Shown: positions 14,303 to 24,287 of the stretch, one piece after another
Numbering within the stretch: position 1 is the stretch's first letter
How the letters are laid out: each line of letters starts with the position of its first letter
Source: Bimuria novae-zelandiae CBS 107.79
Taxonomy: Eukaryota; Ascomycota; Dothideomycetes; Pleosporales; Didymosphaeriaceae
Assembly: GCA_010015655.1 (NCBI GenBank)
Contig: ML976660.1
Coordinates: forward strand, 369,937-433,936
DNA: 64,000 bases
Direction: 5' to 3'
Program-made: the position numbers and the translations under genes
Notes under the pieces: generated by a model
Databases searched by the model: none
What the model saw: only the letters and a program-made list of their open reading frames with translations
What the model was told of the DNA's origin: nothing

Positions 14303-15554
14303 GATTTATCTTCCCTGTCCATTACTCGTCCGACCAACGCACAGGCCCCACATAGCGACATCGCGGTAATTCACCTGCAGGTCATTGTGCGAAATGGCGG
14401 CGTCGAGCGTCGTTCGCACAAGCGGCCAGCGAGTTCGAATGGTTCGAAGCACCTCACTCCCAGTCTAACAAGCCACCAACAATTTGAATTGCTGCCGTTA
14501 CCAGCGTTTGACTTGATTGCCTTGACGCCGTGTGCACGGTCGAGATGTTCCAATGAAGCCTAGTCCGCTTTTCAGCGCCTGCCAAGTTTACCGTGCCTTG
14601 GCAGTTAGTGCAACACGTTAGTCAATGCAACACCCCAACACGATCGCTTGGCTAGCAATATAAGGCTACTAAGGCACCTATAATTAATATTATTATAATT
14701 TTTTTAAGTTTAAGGTCCCTTAGGCCTGTAAATAATTACTAGCTACTTAGATTATTAATGTTTACTTAGTATTCTAATAATTTAGCTACTACGTAATAAG
14801 GGTATTAGTAGAGTAAATATAGCTTTAGTAACGCGTATAAGTACTAATATAAGCTTTTTTTTTCTTAATAAATAAAATAGTAGATCCTAAAGCCTTTTTA
14901 TTACCCTTTTTAGCTAATTTAATATAATATTAAAGACATTAATTAGCCCTATAAGCCTATTAATTAAGACGTTACTTAGTAGCTTTATTATCTTTTTACT
15001 TTACGCGCGTATTTTTAGTAATTACTTAAGTAATATACCTCTCTTAAAGTAGTTTTACTTTAGGCTACTAACTAGCCTAATAGGCCTCTACTTGCTTATA
15101 TTTTTAAAGCTATAATTATTACACTTTAGTATTTTTCTTATATTAATAATTACGTACTTACTATATATTATAAAGTAACTAAAAAGTAGCTTCCTTAATC
15201 TTTATAAGGCTAATTAAAAGGTAAAGACCTATCTTATTTTAAGCGTCTCTTTTAGATAGTTAAAGTCTTTTATAGGCCTTCATTTTTATGCTCTATAAGC
15301 GAAGCTTATATAAAAATTAAGTATATAATATAACCTAACTTTTTAGCTATATTATTAGCCTCTATATTAATATAAGTATATAAAAGTTTATTAATTTTTC
15401 TCTAATTTTATGCGCTAAGTACTAAGGTTAAGCTTTTTTATAATTTTTACTTAAGTAAGTAATTATTATTAAATTACTTAAGAATAACTTTTACATATAG
15501 AGATAATAGGCCTATAGCCTTAAAGGCCTAAAGTATTAATAGCTACCTTATAGT

Positions 15555-15727
15555 TGTCAGATGGTATGATAAGTAGATGTTGATGCAACTTAATAGTATT
15601 TATTGTTTTTTTTGTTGTATTCTCCACTGTGTTCAGTTGGTTTCGGATATTTTGCTAGTGTGCCAAGCCAAGTGGTCCCTGCTCGATTGTACAGATCTGA
15701 CCTCACCGCAGCTTATTCTATCTGACA
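15555..15727 (-). repeat. Copia 3' LTR
   Basis: 173-bp LTR beginning TGTCAGAT and ending ATCTGACA, an 8-bp perfect terminal inversion. It differs from the other LTR by four C/T or G/A transitions and one T in a poly-T run. It is the 3' LTR because the element reads leftward. Confidence 0.93.
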
Positions 15728-18700
15728 CACCCCTTTAGCTTGGAAACTTTTTAAGCTAGCACTTATGCAATTATAAGGTCTTTAAGTTGCTCTTAAATCT
15801 CCTTAAGAGGCATAGTATTTGTTACCTCCTTAGTCTCTACATTAACTAATCTAAGTTATTAGAGAAAACCCTCCCACTTGCTCTTAGAGAGCACCTTTAT
15901 AAGGCTATTAGTAATTATGTCCGCTAACTGCACATGCTCCATCTTAATCCTGCTTATAGATACTTCTTATTAGATCTAGTAGTTGTGGACGTCCACATGC
16001 CGAAGTTTGGTTTAGAGGCGGGAAACCTCCTTAGTTACTAGGCGTATAGTTTATTTATTATCGCACTAAATAGTGACTGTACGCGCGTCTAGTTTAATCT
16101 TAAGTTCTTAAAGTAGTCTTAAGACAAAGAGTGCTTCCTTAGCTACCTAAGAGAGAGCTAGTAGCTCGGCCTTAATAGTTAATATTATTATAGTATCTTG
16201 TTTGTTTGCTTTCTAGGTAATAAGACCGCTAAAGAGCTTAATAGCGTAACCTTAGGAGCTCTTACGATCTATTATATTGTCAGCAAATAATGTATCGCTT
16301 ATAATCTGAAGTCTAGTGTTACCTCTAAGCTATAGGGCTTGCTACTTTATACTTTAAAGGTATAGGAGAACTTAGTCTACTGCGTCTTGGTACTCAGTCC
16401 CTAGGTTTAACAGAAATCGAGCTAATCGTGATGTTGTAAAGGCAATGTCTGGCCTGGTAGTGACTATAGTAAAGAGCAGCGATCTAATCTTGCGTTAAAA
16501 TTTATTAATTTTAGTTAGTGTTGCTAACCCTTTCCTTGGTAGTAATTTAATCGTAGCTATTAGAGTGTTATATCGAATGTTTATCTTGTCTACTAGTCAG
16601 CTAATCTTGTCTAAATAGGAGGCCTGTAATAGTTGAATCTTATAGCTTGTTTAGTCCCGTATAACCTCTATGCTAAGAAACTATTAAAGGTTATTTCCTC
16701 TAGTAAGAGTATACTTATCTTATAAGCGTTTAATTACTTATTAAGCTTCTTATTCTTTGTCCTTGTGGTACGCAAGTATAATGTCGTTAACGTAGAAGAA
16801 TATAATAACTCTATCTTTAATTAGGCAGCACAGCTTATAAGGCACTATCTAGAAGCCTAGCGCTTTAAGCGTTATCGTGAATTCTCTCTACTAGAGGAGT
16901 AGTAAAATGCGAAGGCTATATAGTGCTTTATTTACTTGCAATATTGTTCTAGGCTTCTAATAACCCTGAGGTATTCTTATGTACACCTCTCAATCTATTA
17001 TTGCGTGGACAAAAGCGTTGGTGACGTCGTACTGCGTGAGCTCTATATCATAGTAAGCTGCTATTACTATTATTATTCGAAATAACCGGCTAGCAAGCGT
17101 GGCTGCGTAAGTGTCTTGCGAGGTAATATTTCGTTACTAATTGCCTTAGATAACTAGTCGCGCCTTGCACTTTAGCAAGCGATAGTGCTTATTAAGTTTA
17201 TAGGTGTATACTTATATGTAGTTAAGGATCTGCTATCCTGTTAGTTTAATCTTCTTTACTAGAATTTCTAACTATAATTTTATTTCTTAGTAGCTTACAA
17301 GGTGCACTTACTTAGCCTTTTAGAATATCTTGCCTATTAGGTAATCCTTAAGCTTGGTTTGGCACGTTAGTAGAGGTGGAAGTTAACTTTAATAGGGCTT
17401 TAAGCCTTTAGCGAGTATTCTTATTATCTTAGCCTTGTCTATAACTTCTCCTTTATATTTTCTAACACGGCTAGCTTAGGTTCCCGCCATGAAAGCTACT
17501 GCCTAAGGAATAATTATAGAGGACGCTTATTACGTTAGACTTATTTAGTCTCTAGCTATTAACTGTGCAAGTAACGCGATAGGTGGTAGTATAATTAAAG
17601 GAGTTAAGTAGCTATCCCTAATCTTCCTTCCTTAATAGTAGCCTAGTAGATCTGCTTTATCTTATTATTCTAACGAATCTATAGTAGCTTCATCCTTATA
17701 AAAGGAGTCTGTTTGTAGTTATTAGGTAGGAGTTAGTAACTTAATAGTTTTTACGTACGTTGCTATTTCTTAAAGCGTGCTATGCATAAGACTGTCTATA
17801 AGGTCCTTAATTTTCCTGTTAAATACTAACTCTTCGTTAAAGACAACGTCCTGGGTACTTATCACTTTGCTAAGTGACGGTATCCATATTCGGTAGATGT
17901 TTAATAATCGGTATCCAACTAGATAACCAATCTATGCCTTTAGGTTAAGACGTTGTAGGCGTAATTTGCCTTAGTAAGTATTATTAGTTATTGCAAATGC
18001 CTTGCAGCCGTACGCTTTTAAGTGTATAATATTAGGTTTTCGTAGTAACGTAACTATCCTATTACTAAAAGCGACTCGTGTGAAGAATATCTCGTATGGT
18101 GTTTTCTAGTGATTTGCATAGTTTGGTGTTTGATTGTAGAGGTATACAGCGGCTCTTGTAATCTCAGGCCACAGCTCCTAGAATAGGTTGGCATTAAGTC
18201 GCATGGCACGAGCTTTCTCCTTATTTACACCCCCTGAGCGTTCTACGCCTCTATTTTGTGATTGTGTATCTAGTGCGGAAGGCTCTATAATTATTCCTTA
18301 GGTTATTAACTATTTCTTAACTTTTAGTTTAACTATAGCGATCTCGTTGTCTACTTTAATAGTCTTAATAGAGATGTTGTAGTGGTTCTTAAGGAATAAG
18401 ATAAATACTAAAAGGGCATTAATAATTAACTTTGCTATTTAGTAATCTATAAAGTAGAGGTCCTATTGTATGCCTAAAAACTTATTAGTAATTAGCAATT
18501 AACTCTTCTCTTTAGTGACTCCTTGGATCTCGTATGTGTGGAAGTTAATGCTAAGCCTCTCTCTAGGTCTATCTTCGTTTATTCGTGGGACGCGGCTTAT
18601 CTGCCGTCTAGACTTTACTCTCCCGCATGAGTTGCATTCTACAGTTATAATGCCTTTAACACGCACCCCTTTAGTTTACTGCACTAGGTGTTCGATAGCC

Positions 18701-20498
18701 GCTAGGCCTAGGTGTCCTAGTCTTTTGTGCCATAGTATAGCTGAGGCCTTTTGCGGTCCTCTTTTGGTTCTTATAGTGATCTTGTGTGTGTGATATGTGG
18801 CAGGTGGTAGCGGATTATATTCTAGCACCCACTGTCTAAATATCTTAGTTATAATTCTAATAGCTCTATTCTTAGCTCCTTAGAGAGTGGTTAGGTCTAT
18901 TTATATGTCCCACCAGATCCCTTTATGCCTTAACAGTTAGAATGACACTAAGTTATATAACAGGTCTAGGCAAATAGCTATATCTTATAGGGTTAATTTT
19001 ATTGTCCTAGTGTTGTTCTTTAAAGTAAGGTTAATAGACCCATATCCTCTAATCCACACTTTGGAATTTCCGGCCCATATATAGTCTCCGGGCAGTAGTG
19101 GTCGGAAACTGTAGATGTAATTAAGGTTGTTAGTAATATAGCAGGTTAATCCTAAGTTAAGAATAAACAACTTCTATAATAGATAGTTAGTAGTATCTTT
19201 CCCTCCTACTGCTAAGTTAAAAGCTACTTTAGTAGCAGTAATTCTCTAGCTCTCTAGTTAATCTTTAAGGATTTCGGGCGTTAGAGTGTGCGATTATTTT
19301 ATAATTAGTGTTCTTAATTAGGTCCTGCTTTATCTATAAATTAGTCCCTAGAACGTTGCGTCTTTCTCACGCTTAAATTATATAAGCTCGCTAATAGTCT
19401 TGTTTAGTTTCTACCATTTAGGAGCCTTGTCTGGATTGACATAATAGCAGTCCCTTATACTATGGCGTTATCTACATGCAGGGCATTTTGCTCCTCTTGT
19501 AGTAGTAGGCTCTAAATCTATAGGCTATTTAAGCGTGGTGGTTTTCCTGCCCGCTGTACGTTGATTACGAGGTCTACCCTAGTTTTATTTTAATAACGCG
19601 CTTTTAGCAGGATAGGCGTCCCTATCGTTGCCCTAGGTAGGTACACCACCTTTAGCGAAAAATAATGTATTATTAGACACAAATACTTTATGTTTCCCTA
19701 ATCTAAGGGGATAATTTATTATTATATGTTTTTAGAAGCGTTATATTATCTCTTTTTAATCTATGCTAGCTGCGAATTGACTATTATCTTAAAAATTCGT
19801 AGACTATATAGGAGCAACCTTGTTTACGGTATCTATAAAGTCTTTTATAATTATATTAATTTATAATAGCTTAGTAACTTAGAAGGCTTCTGCTTCCGCA
19901 GCTGCTTCGTCGTACTTAGCTAGCTAAGTATCCTATTGTTAAGGGCTTCTTATTGGCTTAAGTGCCGCACGGTATCTGGTACGTGCTTATTCTCGTTCGA
20001 GTTGGTCGCTCATGCCAATTGTCTTCTGCAGATTGGTAATCCACTATCGTAGTGGCTTGTCTGGCAGGTAACATGTGCGCAGTAGGTGCGGTGACATAGT
20101 TAATTAGATAAACGCAACAATGTGCTAAAGGCTTAATTACTCCTTATCGTATTTATGTTAATCGCTCTTATATTACTTAAAGAAGATCTTATAGTATTTA
20201 AGGTCTTCTTTAAAAGCCTTCTAGCCTCTAGCTAATAGTTTAGTTAGTCTTATTAAGACTTTAATATTCGCGGCTAGCGCGTAGTTAGTAACAACTAGAG
20301 CCCTTATTAGTAGCGGTTTTGGGGTTAATAGCGTAGTTAAATTCAGATTAACTTTATCTTAAATATTATATACTACGCATCTTACCTAGAGTTGTATTCT
20401 CTACCCCCTGTGGTCTGCGGAGGTGTTTAGGTGTACCGTAAAATCGCGGTTTGAGAGTTGCGCCATATTGTATTAGTTAGGGCAGTGAGACTCTTAAT

Positions 20499-20670
20499 TA
20501 TTAGATAGTATGATAAGTAGATGTTGATGCAACTTAATAGTATTTATTGTTTTTTTGTTGTATTCTCCACTGTGTTCAGTTGGTTTCGGATATTTTGCTA
20601 GTGTGCCAAGCCAAGTGGTCCCTGCTCGATTGTATAGATCTGACCTCACCGCAGCTTATTCTATCTGACA
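20499..20670 (-). repeat. Copia 5' LTR
   Basis: 172-bp LTR ending ATCTGACA. Three of its four transitions from the other copy fall within the first nine bases (TGTCAGATGG has become TATTAGATAG), which hides the outer terminus of the repeat. Confidence 0.93.
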
Positions 20671-20675
20671 ATAGT

Positions 20676-21154
20676 ACTAACTTAGACCTTTTAGAATAGG
20701 CTAAAGAAGTTCCTTTTAGTAATAAAAGCTATTTTAGGCTATTATATAAAAAAGCTAATAGCTTATTTAAATACGCTATTAATAAGGGCTTAAATATATA
20801 AATATTTAGAAGCTATAGCGTATAGATTAAATATAATAAATAAATAGCTAATAGGATCTTATTATAATTATAAAAGTTAATAAAGTCTATAGTAACGTAA
20901 GATTTACAGCTATTAAGAATTAATAGTTAATATAATTATCTAGCTTTCAACTTTATAAGTTAACTAAATATATATTAAAGCTATATAAGGTCTCTCTAGT
21001 TACTTAACTAGTTAAATTTAAATATAGTAATAAAGACTTAATAGTGTTAAAGATTAAGATCCTTTATCTAACTTAATTATATATCTGTAGAGGTGGCCTG
21101 ATAAATTAGAGCTAGATCTAGGACAGATTCGTCGGTGGATATACAGGCTATAAG
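20676..21154. other. AT-rich remnant of the outer TIR element
   Basis: About 480 bp of TA-rich, RIP-like sequence between the copia target duplication and the pogo-like element. A plus-strand frame with scattered stops seems to run through it and perhaps resume after 23340, but I recognise no domain. It is assigned to the outer element by position only. Confidence 0.4.
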
Positions 21155-21168
21155 TAAGTCGGGCACCC

Positions 21169-21236
21169 TAGTTTCCGACACCCCATAGTTTCCGACACCC
21201 CATAGTTTCCGACACCCCATAGTTTCCGACAGCCCC
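21169..21236 (+). repeat. 17-bp tandem repeats at the left end of the pogo-like element
   Basis: TAGTTTCCGAC recurs at 21169, 21186, 21203 and 21220 (period 17), and again at 21441. The right terminus has two units in inverted orientation. Such subterminal repeats are typical transposase-binding arrays, but that role is inferred here. Confidence 0.88.
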
Positions 21237-21656
21237 GCAACCTCGCCCCCCACCATGCACCACGACTAAATATTAACTTTAAATAACTTAATTCTTCACT
21301 AATTTTAAAAATATTTTTTACACTATTTTCGCTACCTTTAAATAGCTAGATATATAGAAGAAGATATCTAGAATACGCTTATAGACCTTAAATCTAAGAT
21401 CGCTTTAGCTACTACTACCACCTAACACAGGGTCACCCCATAGTTTCCGACAGCCCCGCAACCTCGCCCCCCACCATGCACCACGACTAAATATTAACTT
21501 TAAATAACTTAATTCTTTGCTAATTTTAAAAATATTTTTTACACTATTTTCGCTGCCTTTAAATAGCTAGATATATAGAAGAAGATATTTAGAATACGCT
21601 TATAGACCTTAAATCTAAGGTTGCTTTAGCTACTACTACCACCTAATACGGGGTCC
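21215..21656 (+). repeat. 221-bp tandem duplication inside the pogo-like element
   Basis: Unit 1 (21215-21435) and unit 2 (21436-21656) are the same sequence, both starting CCCCATAGTTTCCGACAGCC. The few differences I can see are almost all transitions (for example CACAGG versus TACGGG), which fits RIP acting on a recent duplication. Confidence 0.88.
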
Positions 21657-23340
21657 TACGCAACACTCTTCGCGACCGTTTTAATAGTGCCTAACCTTAT
21701 TAGTACGCTTATAATAGTAAATAATAGCTTATAACTATTTAAGAAGAGCTTTTAGAGAAATAGATTCTCTAGTAAGAGGCCCTTAGTTATACGCTAACGC
21801 ACGCGCAAGTATAGGCTATTATAATTATTATTCTTAAGTAATAGGGTAACTATAAGGACCTAGGAAAGAAGTAGACTAGTTACTTTATATAACGCTACCT
21901 AGCTATTAAATTAAAGTTAAGTTGCTAGACTAGCTAGGAACGCGTAAATAAGGCTACTCTAGAAAATATTAGGCACTTGTTTAACCTGTACAAAATGGTG
22001 AGCTGGATTCCCCCCTAGCGTAGGTATAATGCCGACGAGGGCGGTATTATAGAGGGCTAGGGCATTAATGGGCTTGTTATAGACTCCTTGCAGGAGAGCC
22101 TAAACGCCGTACTAGTTAAGATAATAAATGCCTATACTTAGACCTCTATAGTAGAGTGTATCTCTGCGCTTGGCGTTGCTCTAGACCCCCTTATTATCTT
22201 TAAGGCTAAGAGCATCTAGGAGCAGTGGTTTAAGAAGGAGTTTTTGGCTTAGAACCTAGGCTGGCATGTTACCTTTTCGCAAAATAAATAGACGAGTAAT
22301 AACATCGCTGTCAAGTGGCTAGAAAAGGTGTTTTTGCTATAGACTAAGCCTAATAATCCCTCTAAGACACGGTTACTTATCGTCGATAGCTATAGCAGTT
22401 ATACTTTAGACAAATTTATAACTATATATTACTTAAATAATGTCTACTTACTCTTTTTCCCTGCTTATACTTTACATCTACTCTAGCCTTTAGATTTGGG
22501 CTGTTTCTTAAGTCTGAAGGCGGCGTATTGGCGCTTTGTCGGCGAATATATAGCTTGGATAGATAAAATAAAGCTTAGGAAGGCCAAGTTTCTTGAATTT
22601 TATGTAAAAGTATATAAAATTGGCCTTCGAGAGCAGTGCATCCAATCTAGGTGGAAGGTAATAGGCTTATACCCTAAGAGCGTAAGGAAGCCCTTAGGTT
22701 CTCGCTAGGTAGTAGTGCGCGAACGGCCGTCAACACCACCCCCTTCTACCATGGATATTAGGACGCTAAAACGCGGTAGCGATGTTATAAAACTATTTTT
22801 TAGAAAGAACTTCTTACTAACTACACGATGATACGTTTAGCTTACTACTATAGCGTTTAACTATACCTTAATAATAGTTATTATATAAGACCGTAAGATT
22901 GCTTCCTTGCGTAAGTAGGTAGAGCAAGCTAACCTGCTAAAACGCCGTAAAGTCGTAACTAATCTAAATAATCTCTTTATAAGTCTTGCAGAAGTTCTCT
23001 CTTAAACTAATTAAGAGTCTACTTAACGTGTTTGTAAGGTAAGAAGCGTAGAGCAAGGGGTTATTATTATAAAAAAAGAGAGTAGCTCTAAGGAGGAAGT
23101 AGAGTAATTATTAGTATAACGTTTAGCACGGAATTAATAACTAACACGACGGTATCTTAATCGTGATTTAAGTATAGATAAAGAAAGCGATTAAAATCCT
23201 TTAAATACGATTTTTTTAATGCTTTTTCAAAATTATTTGATGAAGCTGTGAGCACATTCGCAACGTAGAGTGGTGGCAGCGGCGAAATTTGGCGGGGTGT
23301 CGGAAAATGGGGGGTGTCGGAAACTAGGGTGCCCGACTTA

Positions 23341-24018
23341 ATATCTACTTATAGCTACTATTCTAAATAGCTTGCCTTACAGCCTTGCTCTCGTACAGGG
23401 GCCTATTAAAGATCCTCTTTAAGCGAAAGGTAATGCCAAGTAGGATGCCTTCTCGTCCATATTATAGATATCTTAAGTTTTAATCTAATACTACTCTATC
23501 TTCTACTATAGGAGATCGAAGTGAAGCTTATATTTAGCTATGGAATTAGCTTTATAATAATTACTATTAATACTAATTATTTATTATAATATTAAAGATT
23601 TAGCGTAACGCTAGATAAAGTAATTAATTTATAATAAGTTAACGTTCTTTTTAGCCACTATAGAGGCAAAGTTCTATATTATTTACTATATAAAAAAAAT
23701 GCTATGTTTAGTAAGGCGCTTAATATATTATAAAAGCTCTTATTCTTATTATTAAGTTATACTTTAGCTATATTATATTAAAACTTATTACTAGCTAATA
23801 AAGCGCTTATGCTAGTACGTTAGTATAAATTATATAATACTAAATTTTTTTATAATTTTTTAAATATAAATTATTTTTATTTAGTTTTTATAATTTAATT
23901 ACTTCTATCGCGGTTGTAATTAGGTCTATATTGGTGGAGATGCAGCGCGTTGAAGTTGGGGTATTGCATGGTGGGGTGGCAAGTTTGGTGACGCGGCGCG
24001 CCAACTGCCAAGCTACGG
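23341..24018. other. Right arm of the outer TIR element
   Basis: TA-rich to about 23930, then an abrupt return to normal GC inside the right terminal repeat (about 23950-24018). No gene is seen. Confidence 0.45.
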
Positions 24019-24020
24019 TA

Positions 24021-24287
24021 GAGCATCGCATCATTGAAGCCGGCGTCATCACGTTTACACCAACTTCGAGTCAGGACAACTAACGCGTGGTTCGCGCATC
24101 TTCATTCATTTTATAGGGCCTCTTAGCTCTTCGCTATGGCTTCTACGAGCTAACACTTAGAGCCGACGCGTTCTTCTGCGTCCTTATAGTGCCGTGCGGA
24201 AACTTAGTACGTTGTTTACCCAAGAGATCCTAGTAAACACGCCAACGGTCTTGATATCCTGTTCGCTATCGCTCCCGAAGCGGCGCC
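24021..24287 (+). promoter_or_regulatory. ABC-transporter proximal promoter
   Basis: 267 bp between the island's right-hand TA duplication and the transporter ATG. No ATCWGATAA box is present here; both NRPS-side boxes now lie about 10 kb away across the island. A five-codon upstream ORF starts at 24136 (ATG to TAA at 24153). Confidence 0.55.

Larger units (their letters stand above)
13343..14588. promoter_or_regulatory. NRPS upstream region (half of a former NRPS/ABC divergent promoter)
   Basis: No protein-like reading frame is seen in these 1.25 kb of normal base composition. The stretch holds two perfect ATCWGATAA boxes (13912-13920 and 14294-14302), extra generic GATA cores (AGATAA at 13938-13943 and an inverted one just after 14302), and a (GGT)8 microsatellite. 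It ends at the TA where the transposon island begins. The matching half of the intergenic region lies at 24021-24287, so before the insertions NRPS and ABC transporter probably shared about 1.5 kb of divergent promoter. Confidence 0.7.
15555..20670 (-). mobile_element. Ty1/copia LTR retrotransposon, complete ends, RIP-degraded
   Basis: Two LTRs (15555-15727, 20499-20670) enclose a 4.8-kb interior, and both sides carry the 5-bp target duplication ATAGT (15550-15554, 20671-20675). The element reads leftward. A polypurine tract (AAAGGGGTG) abuts the 3' LTR at 15728-15736. A gag start (MAQLSNRDF) lies near 20466, a gag zinc knuckle (CPAC...H...C) at about 19450-19490, a GAG-pre-integrase motif (HKRLGHLG) near 18720, and the reverse-transcriptase core YVNDII (family YVDD) near 16780. 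Many TAA and TAG stops interrupt all frames, as RIP would produce. Confidence 0.92.
21157..23338 (+). mobile_element. Pogo-like (Tc1/mariner superfamily) DNA transposon, degraded
   Basis: A 2,182-bp element with terminal inverted repeats starting AGTCGGGCACCCTAGTTTCC at both ends, flanked by TA duplications (21155-21156, 23339-23340). The left end has a 17-bp unit repeated four times and then a 221-bp tandem duplication. The plus strand carries a broken DDE transposase at about 21950-22710. LLIVDSYSSY is the family's second catalytic Asp motif, LLQPLD-type sequence follows (LDLGCF), and the C-terminal SRWKVIGLYP is conserved. The last 70 codons (22496-22708) remain open, and upstream codons are interrupted by TAG and TAA. 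Confidence 0.88.
14591..24018. mobile_element. Outer TIR DNA transposon of island 1 (carries nested copia and pogo-like elements)
   Basis: The left end (from CCGTGCCTTGGCAGTT) and the reverse complement of the right end (CCGTAGCTTGGCAGTT) form imperfect terminal inverted repeats. About 30 bp align, with mostly transition mismatches, and a second matching block of about 14 bp (TGCAAYACCCCAAC) lies further in. Both ends are flanked by TA (14589-14590, 24019-24020), the target duplication of Tc1/mariner/pogo elements. Removing the copia and pogo-like insertions leaves about 2.1 kb, a usual size for such elements. The residual sequence (14591-15549, 20676-21154, 23341-24018) is heavily AT-rich and I could not recognise a transposase in it, so it may be non-autonomous or too degraded by RIP. 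Confidence 0.65.

Noticed and set aside
20499..20670. Copia element in plus orientation
   Set aside because: The polypurine tract adjoins the left LTR, the gag start adjoins the right LTR, and the YVND, zinc-knuckle and integrase motifs all read on the minus strand.
14591..24018. AT-rich block as a centromere or isochore rather than transposons
   Set aside because: Terminal repeats, target duplications and recognisable reverse transcriptase and transposase motifs explain nearly all of it.
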